Shown here one piece after another: positions 36,648-45,640 of a stretch of 64,000 nucleotides of DNA. Both the position numbers and the translations under genes were made by a program. Within the stretch, counting starts at the first letter, position 1. Each line of letters begins with the position of its first letter. The stretch is from assembly GCF_012932565.1 (NCBI RefSeq), contig NZ_JABBYJ010000002.1, positions 310,001 to 374,000 on the forward strand, given 5' to 3'. The stretch comes from Sneathiella limimaris (GTDB taxonomy: Bacteria; Pseudomonadota; Alphaproteobacteria; Sneathiellales; Sneathiellaceae). A model generated the notes under the pieces. It was given only the letters and a program-made list of their open reading frames with translations, did no database searches and was not told the origin of the DNA.

Positions 36648-36664
36648 CTGTAGAATTTCTACAG
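36648..36664. promoter_or_regulatory. Perfect 17-bp palindrome between SDR and lysR genes
   Basis: CTGTAGAA-T-TTCTACAG lies in the 106-bp divergent gap, 4 bp before the LysR start codon. Its position and symmetry suit a LysR-type regulator box controlling its own gene and the divergent atu-like operon. Inferred from symmetry and context. Confidence 0.5.
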
Positions 36665-36668
36665 TTAA

Positions 36669-37562
36669 ATGATGACTAGCAAGATTACAAATCTTCCCCC
36701 GATGAACGGCTTCAAAACATTTGAGGTTGTCGCACGCCATCTGAATTTTCGACTGGCTGCAGAAGAACTTGGGGTTACCCATGGGGCTGTTGCCCAGCAA
36801 ATCAGAGGCTTGGAAGCATCCCTTCAAGTTAAGCTTTTCAATCGCCTCCCTCGGGGCCTTAGTCTCACCGAAGAGGGAAAAACACTCACCGGCCCCGTCA
36901 GTGAAGCCATCTCAATTTTGCGAGAGGCGACAGATAAACTAAAGTCTGACAAGTCTGTCATTAACATCAGCCTGACCCCATCCTTGGCAACGAAATGGCT
37001 GCTGCCACGATTGGGGATTTTAAGTGAAAAATACCCCGAAATTGATATCCAGATCCTTGCGACAGAAACCTTATCCGATCTCACACGGGACAATGTGGAT
37101 ATTGCGATCCGGCAAGGGCGCCCCCCATTTGGACGTCACCTTCAGGCTGATCCGTTCCTTTCAATAACACATGTGGCTGTCTGCAGCCCTCCATATAAGG
37201 AGAAATTAGACAGCGCCCTGAAAAGTGACAGTAAAGAAGGGATTGTCTTCTTAAGCGATGCCCACAATCGATGGTCTGACTATCTTGAAATGTTTTACCC
37301 GGATTTGAAGCGCGGACCTAAAAACACGATGAGTTTCAACCAAACCGCACTTGCCATTGATGCGGCCATTTCCCATCAAGGGCTTGCCCTGGTCGCCAAG
37401 GCACTCGTTGCACCGGAGCTTGAAAATGGACGGCTGCAGCTAGCATTCAGTGAAGAGCTGGAAAGCGACGATGGCTATTATTTGCTAACCACAAAAAAAC
37501 AAACCAGCTTGAAACCAGTTAGTATGGTTCGAAGCTGGCTGTTGCAGCAGGCGACGCCCTAG
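36669..37562 (+). CDS. LysR-type regulator (GcvA-like)
   Basis: A 297-residue LysR-family regulator. The N-terminal winged helix (PPMNGFKTFEVVARHLNFRL; AAEELGVTHGAVAQQIRGLE) matches the GcvA subgroup, and the C-terminal effector-binding domain includes ISLTPSLATKWLLPRLG and RDNVDIAIRQGRPP. It is divergent from the SDR-led catabolic operon, so it most likely regulates it in response to a pathway acyl-CoA or acid (inference). Two ATG codons in a row begin the frame; no clear ribosome site precedes them. Confidence 0.92.
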   Translation: MMTSKITNLPPMNGFKTFEVVARHLNFRLAAEELGVTHGAVAQQIRGLEASLQVKLFNRLPRGLSLTEEGKTLTGPVSEAISILREATDKLKSDKSVINISLTPSLATKWLLPRLGILSEKYPEIDIQILATETLSDLTRDNVDIAIRQGRPPFGRHLQADPFLSITHVAVCSPPYKEKLDSALKSDSKEGIVFLSDAHNRWSDYLEMFYPDLKRGPKNTMSFNQTALAIDAAISHQGLALVAKALVAPELENGRLQLAFSEELESDDGYYLLTTKKQTSLKPVSMVRSWLLQQATP

Positions 37563-37587
37563 CTAGCATCGCCTGATATGTTTGGCT

Positions 37588-40500
37588 TTAGGACTCGTCG
37601 CCCACAGAAATTCGACTGGCGAGTTCCTGGAGATCTTCAGTATCTGGATCTGTGATATTAGCAAATTTGACTTCAGGGGTATCTGCTGCCGCGAATGTCA
37701 AGGTTGCAACACCCCCGTGAACTTCGAGTTGCCATGCATCGCCTTCACCGCGATCATCTGTTCCGATAGAAAAGGCATCAAACAAAGCATCAAGATCGAC
37801 TGTGTCTTCAGCCACATCGAAATCGGCGATGGTGACCTCACCGTCATCGTCACCCGTGATAAAGAAAATATCTGCACCAGAGCCGCCATAAAAGAGATCA
37901 TCTCCCCCACCGCCGCCAAGGCTGTCATCACCGGCACCTCCAACGAGAGTATCATCGCTTGCAAATCCTTCGAGAAGGTTTGCAAACTCATCGCCCTCAA
38001 TCAGGGAGCCACCCTCTAAAGATAGGACTGACGCAACCGGAAGCTCACCGTCCTCAACAAAGGAGAAACTGAGTGTTGCCGTTGTCAAATCCCCATCCCC
38101 GTCAACCAGAGTATAGGTGAATTCATTTACGGTTCCGACAGGGACACCAACTGCAGCTTCAAATCGATATTCACCAGAGTTATCGATACTAAATTTGCTG
38201 CCGTTAGCCAAACTGACTTCCAATGGTGTGCCATCTTCTGGAATATCAAAGGCAACGGAATAGAAACCACCGCCAAGATCGGTAACGGTACCGCCGGCAT
38301 CTTCATAGGCTGCGATCTGACCATTATCATCGAATTCAAATGAAATCTGCGTCACTGTAGCGCCATCAGCGCCCAACTGATCTTCAATACCATTGCTGAC
38401 GATATTTCCTTCAGCAATTTCTGGCAATGTACCTGTCAACACGTCATCCAGGTCATTTGCATCATCGATAATGATCGGATCATCGCCGGAATTATCGACC
38501 AAAGCCAACTGATCCGTGTCCAGGTTATTGCCAACGCCGACAACAATCACCTCAATACCGTTCTCATCAACAAATGTCTGCCAGGCATTTTCGCCGTTTT
38601 CACCAACCGGGACTTCATTACTAGTCGGGAAAGGCGCACCATCCGAAATGAAATAGACTGTATTTAAATATCCAGCCAATTCCTCATTATTAAGTTGTTC
38701 ACTTAATACGCCCTGAGCCCCATCTTCATTGTCGGCCAGTGCTTCCCTATAGTTAGTACTGCCTTGCGGGTGGAACTGGATGGGAGAGTTAATGTAATCA
38801 AGTGCTTCTTGCACAGACGCTGTAATCAATCTGACATTGGAGCTGGTGGAAAACTCAATAAGCGTAATATTGAACGCACCGCCAATTTCCGAATAACCGT
38901 TCAAAAGATTACTGACTGACTCTTTCAGGATCTCCATCCGAGTTTTTGTCGTTCCATCCTCCTGCTCAACCTCTTCGTTCATTGAACCGGAACTATCCAG
39001 AATGAAAGTCAGATTATAGTTTGGATAAGGAACGGCCTCGACAGTTTCAGCATCATCGAAGGCAACTGGAATATCATCTTTCACAGCAAACGTAAAAGAG
39101 CCCGTTTGCTGGTCACCGTCCTGATCCTCAATAATCAGGCCGAGATTGAATTCCAGCTCATCCTCGCCTTCGTCTGGATGATCAAGATTATCAAACAGAG
39201 TGACAGAATAGGCATAATTGTCACCATTTCCATTAGGTGCAAATTCCAGTGTAAAGACAGTGCGCCCCTCGCCTTCACCAGGTTGAGCAGTTGCCGTCAA
39301 AATCTGGGTAACGCCGTCTTCAAGTGTTTCCAAAGAATAGATCACCGGATCACCGTCAGATGTTACTTCTGGCAGACCAGAAATATCCAGCTCTACTGAC
39401 CCCGGACCATCCCCGTTGAAGGAGATCGGAATCTCTGCACCGGAAGTCGTTGACTCCTTAGTCGTATCACCGCCATCAGGAAGGTCATCTTCATCAACAG
39501 AAACGCGTGCAACAGCACCTGCAGAAGGCGTTGCTGAATCTTCGATATTAACGCTAAAGTCGCCATTTGCTGATGAGCCGTTGGTATCCTCTGCTTCGAA
39601 GGCGAAGGTAAGAGATTGAATGTCTTCATCAGACAGATGATCAACCCCAGCCATTAACTCAAAATCATAAGTTCCATCAGCATTGAGTGTGACCACAAAA
39701 ACTTCCTGATCACCAGCCATACCTGTCAGAACTGAAGTTCCCATGCCTGACAGCGTAACAGCTACGCCGCCACTGGTTAGTCCCAACGCTTGAAAATCAG
39801 ACTGGTCATCCGCGAAGACAATACTGCTGAAATTTCCTGAACCTCCTTCAAGGCCGAGGGACACGCCAGTAGCGCTATCGCCATCGCTATTTTCTGCGAC
39901 ATCTGCATCTTCAGGATCTGAAACAAGAACAGGCGTTTCATCATCCTCGACCGTGACCGAAATTTCACTTTCGGATTGATCAATCACAGCATTTGAGCTG
40001 GCTCCGACAACCTGGATTGTAAACCCTTGGGTTCCTTGATACCCATCATCGTCTAGCAGCGGAATTGACACCACAATTTCAGAACCAGCAGGAAGCCCAT
40101 CAGTCCCACCGGAGAAATACGCTGATTGCGTCTCACCGGGTGTAAGACCAGTTCGCGAAGCTCCTTCACCAACCACAGTATAGTCCACCCGGACTTCAAC
40201 ACCTGGAGCAACCGCTTTATCCAAGACAAAACGGAATTGAACCACGCCATCACTCTCATTCACAGTGCTATCGGCCTCTGGCTCAGGCGCAGCAAAGGCT
40301 GCAAAGGCAGCGAAAGCAACAGGGCCTTCCGGCACTTCAGTTTCCATCGGTTTAATGGAAATCACACCGATATCATCATCTTCAATATAGATGATCGCCT
40401 GAGAGGCCAATGGGTCGATATTGGCGTTTTCGGCGCCTGTCAGTTGGACGATGAAAAACTCCATTCCCTCAATGACGTCATCATCGACCAGATCAACCGA

Positions 40501-41850
40501 GAAACTCTTAAAAGTTTCCCCTGGCAAAAGGGTAATCACACCTCCGCCGAGGTCCAGATAATCAAGGCCACCCAGCACGCTGCTATCTGACGTGGCTGTA
40601 CCGGGAATAACTTCATAGAAGATTTTGATAGGGTCTTCAGACGGTGTATCCAAGAGAACCTGAACCTCAAAGCCAACAATCAGCTTGGTTTCTGGGTCCG
40701 TAATACCAACAACCTTCACCTCGGCAGAAGGCTCTTCCGGATCAAAATTCGGATCCAAAAGGTTCCGAAATTCATCTTCCGTCAAATCGGTTTGATTCAG
40801 AAGATCTGACAAACCAAGAATTCCACCAAGGCCTAGGCCATCGCCAAGCTCCGCCAACTGAGGTTGGCTAAATCCAGCACCACCACCACTGCCGCCGCCA
40901 TTTTGCGGCCCAGCTTCCGGATTAATTTTGCTGGGATCAAACTCCTCATCTTCGGACCAATCTGGATTGATGAGTTGCAGCACTTTGCCGTAAGCATCAA
41001 TTAATTGCTCTTCTGTTAAGACAAAAGGTTTACTCGGTGCAACAGTGGAACTGGTCACAATCACAGTCTGTTGCGCCAGGCTGAGAAGTTCGGAACCACC
41101 CTCGTTTGCAACCAGAATAGCCCCGGTGAAGAGCGTAAAAATAGATTCTTCGCCGACCTGCGCGACTTTTCCTGACCAACTCGTCCCACGAATACCAATG
41201 GTGCCAACCGGTGTCCGGATATCAACGCTGTCGTGATCATCCTTGGCAATTTTGCCACTCACGAACGAGAACACACCCTGCAACAGAGTGACACCCATGC
41301 CATTTTCGGATTTATCTTCAGTGTTATAGACAAGATCATCCAGAACCGCACGTCCAGATGGCCCCATTGAAAACTGGGTATCGTCAACAAAGACAATGAC
41401 AAAGTCGCCGTCTGATCCTGTTTCCAGCACATCACCTTTGAAGACCATGGAGCCTTCAAAACCCTCTTCAGAGGTTCCATCAGCGTGCTTGATCGTAATA
41501 GCGCCTGAGGCTTCAGTAATCTGTCCAATTGGGCTGGCGTCAGTTTGCGTGGCACCACTTTGCGCAACAGGACCAGGCCCTGCTAAACGGGACACAATAT
41601 CCGCAGTCAACTTGGCCCCACCTTGACTAATCAGGTCAGGTCCAGGGTAGGTAGAGAAATAATCCCGCACGACGATGTAGTCACCGTTGTGGTTCTCCAA
41701 GTAGAGGTCTGTACCATCCCGCGTGAATTCCGCAGTAAGAGGCAGAAACTCGCCGCCCAAGTGGACAGGACTATTGCCACTGCTTGTATATTCACCAAGC
41801 AAGTCGCCAGACATACCCTCTACTTGCGCTTTACCCTCTAAAGAACCCAT
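37588..41850 (-). CDS. Giant FecR/Calx-beta/VWA/RTX secreted protein
   Basis: A 1420-residue acidic protein without a signal peptide, as expected for type I secretion. Order: a FecR domain (about 105-265, with TPVGTIGIRGTSWSG), a Gly-rich linker, two Calx-beta-like domains (about 375-640), cadherin-like modules, a VWA domain near 945-1130 with the MIDAS motif FILDSSGSMNEE, and RTX nonapeptides near 1300 (GGAGDDSLGGGGGDDLF), then a short C-terminal tail typical of T1SS substrates. It contains a curious AFAAFAAFAA insert near residue 510. GGAGAAG precedes the ATG. Likely a surface adhesin; no T1SS genes are in the window. Divergent from the CHASE2 cyclase. Confidence 0.88.
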   Translation of the reverse strand: MGSLEGKAQVEGMSGDLLGEYTSSGNSPVHLGGEFLPLTAEFTRDGTDLYLENHNGDYIVVRDYFSTYPGPDLISQGGAKLTADIVSRLAGPGPVAQSGATQTDASPIGQITEASGAITIKHADGTSEEGFEGSMVFKGDVLETGSDGDFVIVFVDDTQFSMGPSGRAVLDDLVYNTEDKSENGMGVTLLQGVFSFVSGKIAKDDHDSVDIRTPVGTIGIRGTSWSGKVAQVGEESIFTLFTGAILVANEGGSELLSLAQQTVIVTSSTVAPSKPFVLTEEQLIDAYGKVLQLINPDWSEDEEFDPSKINPEAGPQNGGGSGGGAGFSQPQLAELGDGLGLGGILGLSDLLNQTDLTEDEFRNLLDPNFDPEEPSAEVKVVGITDPETKLIVGFEVQVLLDTPSEDPIKIFYEVIPGTATSDSSVLGGLDYLDLGGGVITLLPGETFKSFSVDLVDDDVIEGMEFFIVQLTGAENANIDPLASQAIIYIEDDDIGVISIKPMETEVPEGPVAFAAFAAFAAPEPEADSTVNESDGVVQFRFVLDKAVAPGVEVRVDYTVVGEGASRTGLTPGETQSAYFSGGTDGLPAGSEIVVSIPLLDDDGYQGTQGFTIQVVGASSNAVIDQSESEISVTVEDDETPVLVSDPEDADVAENSDGDSATGVSLGLEGGSGNFSSIVFADDQSDFQALGLTSGGVAVTLSGMGTSVLTGMAGDQEVFVVTLNADGTYDFELMAGVDHLSDEDIQSLTFAFEAEDTNGSSANGDFSVNIEDSATPSAGAVARVSVDEDDLPDGGDTTKESTTSGAEIPISFNGDGPGSVELDISGLPEVTSDGDPVIYSLETLEDGVTQILTATAQPGEGEGRTVFTLEFAPNGNGDNYAYSVTLFDNLDHPDEGEDELEFNLGLIIEDQDGDQQTGSFTFAVKDDIPVAFDDAETVEAVPYPNYNLTFILDSSGSMNEEVEQEDGTTKTRMEILKESVSNLLNGYSEIGGAFNITLIEFSTSSNVRLITASVQEALDYINSPIQFHPQGSTNYREALADNEDGAQGVLSEQLNNEELAGYLNTVYFISDGAPFPTSNEVPVGENGENAWQTFVDENGIEVIVVGVGNNLDTDQLALVDNSGDDPIIIDDANDLDDVLTGTLPEIAEGNIVSNGIEDQLGADGATVTQISFEFDDNGQIAAYEDAGGTVTDLGGGFYSVAFDIPEDGTPLEVSLANGSKFSIDNSGEYRFEAAVGVPVGTVNEFTYTLVDGDGDLTTATLSFSFVEDGELPVASVLSLEGGSLIEGDEFANLLEGFASDDTLVGGAGDDSLGGGGGDDLFYGGSGADIFFITGDDDGEVTIADFDVAEDTVDLDALFDAFSIGTDDRGEGDAWQLEVHGGVATLTFAAADTPEVKFANITDPDTEDLQELASRISVGDES

Positions 41851-42149
41851 CAACTTCTCCTTCGCCTCCCAGGACTTTTAGTACCCCGCCCAGGAATCAG
41901 AGATATGCAACCTCTTTGGAGCCCACCAGAGGAATTCCGATGCGCTCAATGTACCTCAACAGATCTAATTATTAGCAAATTAGAATAAAATATAACACTT
42001 TTGTAGCACAAACCTCATCAGAATCCCAGTTTTCTTTATGGTTAAGATAACTGAGAGGTATTAACCATGGCCTAAATTGGCCGAAAAACGAACTTCCTGA
42101 TTTAAAATATTCCAAATTTGCTTATTATTTCCTTATTGAGGGGATTACT
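41851..42149. promoter_or_regulatory. Divergent 299-bp regulatory gap
   Basis: This AT-rich gap separates the FecR/RTX gene from the CHASE2 cyclase gene and must hold both promoters. GGCC-TAAATT-GGCC near 42072 is the only clear symmetry I see. No open frame or RNA is supported. Confidence 0.4.
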
Positions 42150-44378
42150 TTGCTAAAAAAATTAAGCCAAACGATTCTTGGAAAAGCGAGCCAAACTTTA
42201 GGAACCGGCCGGTTTATGGCGCTTTGTCTGTTGTTACCTGCCCTCTACCTGCAGGTTCTGGATCCAGGCTTCATGCAAAATTTTCGCAACAGCATTTTTG
42301 ACTATTACCAACAATGGCAACCGCGTGAGCCAATAGCGGATCAGCCCGTCGCTGTTCTGGATATTGACGAAAAAAGCCTGTTGCAACTCGGGCAGTGGCC
42401 CTGGCCCCGAAATTATTTGGCTGCAATGGTTCAGAACGTGACCCGTATGGGCGGTATCGTTATCGGTTTTGATATGGTCTTTGCCGAGGAGGATCGGCTC
42501 TCCCCCAACAAGATTGCGCAGAATGTGGGCTCCTTAAGCCCATCAACAGAACAAGAACTCAACTCACTGCAGTCGTTTGATCAAGTCTTCGCCAACCAAC
42601 TTGCGAGAAGCCGGGCAGTACTCGGCATTGCTGTAAACCCATCCCGCAAAGACGTGAACAACCTTGGCGTAGACAGGGTAGCGACCATTGCCAATCTGGG
42701 ACCAAATCCTGTCCCCTACTTAAGAAAATTCCCAGGCCTGATCGGGAATATTGAAGTCTTGGATAAAGCAGCAAGCGGTCGCGGCATGATCAGTCTGGAC
42801 CAAGGTTTTGATGGCATTGTCCGGCGCGTACCGTTGGCCAACGTGGTTGATGGCAAAGTGATCCCCACACTCGCACTTGACATGCTTCGTGTGGCAACAG
42901 GACGGAATGTAATATCACAGGTCGACGACCAGGGAATGGTTGGTTTTAAGGTGGCAGGAACGCTAGTTCCGACAGATAAGTTTGGCAGGATCTGGATCAA
43001 ATATTCAGAGTTTGACCCCACCCGTTACATTTCCACTGTCGATGTCATCACAGGACAAATAGACCCGAAAAAAATTGCTGGCAAATTCCTGCTTGTGGGA
43101 ACATCGGCGACAGGCCTAAAAGATCTACGGTCTTCCCCGTTGCAATCCTCACTACCTGGGGTGGAGATGCATCTTCAACTACTGGAAAACATCCTTACAC
43201 AGAGCTACTTATTTCGACTTGATTATTTTGCCGTGCTGGAATGGGCAGGCACAGCAGGAACAGGCCTTTTCTTAATCTTGTTGGTGCCGATCGTAGGCGC
43301 TCGCATGACCATGTTTCTGCTCATGTTTATTTCCAGTGTTGCGATTAGTTCCTCGCTATATCTTTTCAGTGAATTTTCACTTCTGATTGATGTCTCTTAT
43401 ACGCTCTTTATTTCGTTGCTGGTCTACATCAACCTCGTTTATTTCAACTATCTCAGTACCGAGAAAGAGCGAACACAAATCCGAACGGCCTTCTCCCATT
43501 ACCTGTCACCGGATCTTGTCTCGCAGCTTTCAGAATCACCGGATAGCTTGGTTCTTGGCGGCGAAGAAAAGGAAATGACTTTTCTGTTTAGTGACATACG
43601 GGACTTTACAGGGATCTCAGAGAATTACAGGGATAATCCTCAAGGCCTCACACATCTGATCAACCGTTTCCTAACCCCACTAACCGATGAAATCCTGAGC
43701 CATAAAGGAACCATCGACAAATATATGGGCGACGCCATTATGGCTTTCTGGAACGCGCCGCTGGACACCCCGGATCATGAAATACTTGCCGCGAGGGCCG
43801 CGCTGACGATGCAAAAAAGGCTTGAAGCCCTCAATCATGATCTGAAAGAGGAAGCGGAACAGGAAAAGCGTCCCTACCGGGCGCTTCGTATGGGTATTGG
43901 CTTAAACACGGGGACCTGTATCGTGGGCAACCTTGGTTCAGCGCAGCGTTTTGACTATTCGGTTCTCGGCGATCCAGTCAACCTCGCCTCCCGCCTGGAA
44001 GGGCAGTCCAAAACATACGGTCTCAGCATTATCGTAGGCGAAGACACAGCTAAAAAACTCACGAATTTTGCCCTGATCGAACTCGACCTCATTGCTGTTA
44101 AGGGGCGCAGTGGAGCGGTTACGGTTTACGGTCTGTTGGGAGATGAAAACCACGCGAATAACCCTGAATTTTTAAAATGCAAAGAAACGGCTCATGCCTT
44201 GCTGGAGGCCTATCGAAGCCAAAATTGGGACGTCGCGCGCGAAAAAGCAAAAGAGCTAAAAATAATAAATCCGCATCTTGCAATCCTGTCTGATCTTTAT
44301 CTGGACCGATTGGCGGCATTTGAACTCAATCAGCCGCCAGCCAACTGGGATGGGATTTACCGGGCGACAACCAAATAG
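42150..44378 (+). CDS. CHASE2-domain adenylate/guanylate cyclase
   Basis: A 742-residue membrane cyclase. One N-terminal hydrophobic segment precedes a CHASE2 extracytoplasmic sensor (about 35-340, with VAVLDIDEKSLLQLGQWPWPR), then three transmembrane helices (about 365-440) and a class III catalytic domain (about 470-660) with metal site FLFSDIRDFTGIS, DKYMGDAIMAFWNAP and DYSVLGDPVNLASRLEG. It should make cAMP (or cGMP) in response to an outside cue. The start is TTG at 42150 with GAGGGGA 7 nt upstream. CHASE2 proteins often neighbour FecR-domain proteins, as here. Confidence 0.92.
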   Translation: MLKKLSQTILGKASQTLGTGRFMALCLLLPALYLQVLDPGFMQNFRNSIFDYYQQWQPREPIADQPVAVLDIDEKSLLQLGQWPWPRNYLAAMVQNVTRMGGIVIGFDMVFAEEDRLSPNKIAQNVGSLSPSTEQELNSLQSFDQVFANQLARSRAVLGIAVNPSRKDVNNLGVDRVATIANLGPNPVPYLRKFPGLIGNIEVLDKAASGRGMISLDQGFDGIVRRVPLANVVDGKVIPTLALDMLRVATGRNVISQVDDQGMVGFKVAGTLVPTDKFGRIWIKYSEFDPTRYISTVDVITGQIDPKKIAGKFLLVGTSATGLKDLRSSPLQSSLPGVEMHLQLLENILTQSYLFRLDYFAVLEWAGTAGTGLFLILLVPIVGARMTMFLLMFISSVAISSSLYLFSEFSLLIDVSYTLFISLLVYINLVYFNYLSTEKERTQIRTAFSHYLSPDLVSQLSESPDSLVLGGEEKEMTFLFSDIRDFTGISENYRDNPQGLTHLINRFLTPLTDEILSHKGTIDKYMGDAIMAFWNAPLDTPDHEILAARAALTMQKRLEALNHDLKEEAEQEKRPYRALRMGIGLNTGTCIVGNLGSAQRFDYSVLGDPVNLASRLEGQSKTYGLSIIVGEDTAKKLTNFALIELDLIAVKGRSGAVTVYGLLGDENHANNPEFLKCKETAHALLEAYRSQNWDVAREKAKELKIINPHLAILSDLYLDRLAAFELNQPPANWDGIYRATTK

Positions 44379-44468
44379 TTCAGAGCAGATTGAGATAATC
44401 TTCATGATTTCATGACTTAATCCTTTGGGAATGCAGGGCGGGAAGTCAATAAGAGGGGCAGCAGGCCA

Positions 44469-45632
44469 ATGGCCAAAATTCTGTTTGCAGATATGTTCAT
44501 GAATGTAAGCCTGGCAAGGCTGCCGTTTCAGTTTAAAAAACTCGGGGCAGAAGTTTTTGGCTTGGGGTTTTCCAATCGGGTCCTGCTACAAAGCAGTGCC
44601 TTCGATCAAAAATATAAAATTGACGGAACACCCAGTAACGCTACCTTCCGAAAAGTCGTGAGCGCTGTATCCAGATGCTGCAATCATGCCAAACCAGATC
44701 TTATCCTGACCAATGATGAAACATTGCTCAGTGTGTTAATCAAAATCAGAGAAAATATCCGCAGCAGTCAAGAGCCGCTCACCCCGGATGTCCAGATAGT
44801 CTCAGACCTGTTGGAAAACAGTCTTGTCAACGACACTCGCCTCTATCAGCGCCACAATTCCTTAAAAGTGGCTGAAGCAGCAGGCTTTCCCATCCCACCC
44901 CATTTTACGGCTAGTAACGAGACCGAACTGCTAGAGCGCCTGCAGAAAATGAAACCACCCTACTTTGTCAAAATGAGTCTGGCATCCGGCGGGCTGGGTG
45001 TTCTGCCTGTCACAGAAGAAAAGCTCCCTGCTGAGGTGATGCAAGAAATTCGAACCGGCGACTATCCACTCACCGACATTCGCCAAGCCTTAATCCAGAA
45101 AAAAGCAGAAGGTGAAGAACTTACCGTCAGCTTCGCAGCTCATCAAGGTCAGCTGCTTGGCTTCACAGTCGTTCGCCCCCTTCAGAAACTTCTCAAAAAT
45201 GGGCCGAGTGCAGTCATCGAGACTTTATACCGGCCGCAATGGACGGCCCCTTTAGCTCAATTGGTTCGTCAGATTGGCTATAGCGGATTTGGCGGTCTGG
45301 ATGTATTTGAGCGCGATCCCTCAGAACTTCCGACCGTTATCGAAGTAAATTTGCGAACCACCCATACGACCCCATCCAGCAAATCTCTTGGCACAGATTT
45401 AGTGAAACTATTTTATGAAGCCTTCACTCAGAAATCCTCCACCGAGGGGGCGCCCTGTCATATCGACAACCCCAAAAGACTAGCTCTCTTTCCAGAGGCT
45501 GTGCTGGCAGACCCGAAAAGTAAGTATCTACAAACGCTTCCTCTCGATATTGATTGGGAGGATTACGACCTTAACAGTTATATCACCCGGCAACTTGCAA
45601 ACTCTGCCCGCGAAAAAGATGATATCAAATAG
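44469..45632 (+). CDS. ATP-grasp ligase of a four-gene biosynthetic operon
   Basis: A 387-residue protein with an ATP-grasp fold: after an N-terminal alpha/beta domain (KILFADMFMNVSLARLPFQF) come the conserved Lys in PPYFVKMSLASGGLGVLPV, an ATP-lid region with QKKAEGEELTVSFAA and the Mg-binding GFGGLDVFE...IEVNLRTTHTTPS. ATP-grasp enzymes make an acyl-phosphate and join it to an amine or thiol; some load amino acids on carrier proteins. It is the first gene of a run with an adenylation enzyme, a GNAT and an ACP (8-bp gap, then two 4-bp overlaps). No named homologue recognised; substrate unknown. Confidence 0.8.
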   Translation: MAKILFADMFMNVSLARLPFQFKKLGAEVFGLGFSNRVLLQSSAFDQKYKIDGTPSNATFRKVVSAVSRCCNHAKPDLILTNDETLLSVLIKIRENIRSSQEPLTPDVQIVSDLLENSLVNDTRLYQRHNSLKVAEAAGFPIPPHFTASNETELLERLQKMKPPYFVKMSLASGGLGVLPVTEEKLPAEVMQEIRTGDYPLTDIRQALIQKKAEGEELTVSFAAHQGQLLGFTVVRPLQKLLKNGPSAVIETLYRPQWTAPLAQLVRQIGYSGFGGLDVFERDPSELPTVIEVNLRTTHTTPSSKSLGTDLVKLFYEAFTQKSSTEGAPCHIDNPKRLALFPEAVLADPKSKYLQTLPLDIDWEDYDLNSYITRQLANSAREKDDIK

Positions 45633-45640
45633 GGGCCTCA

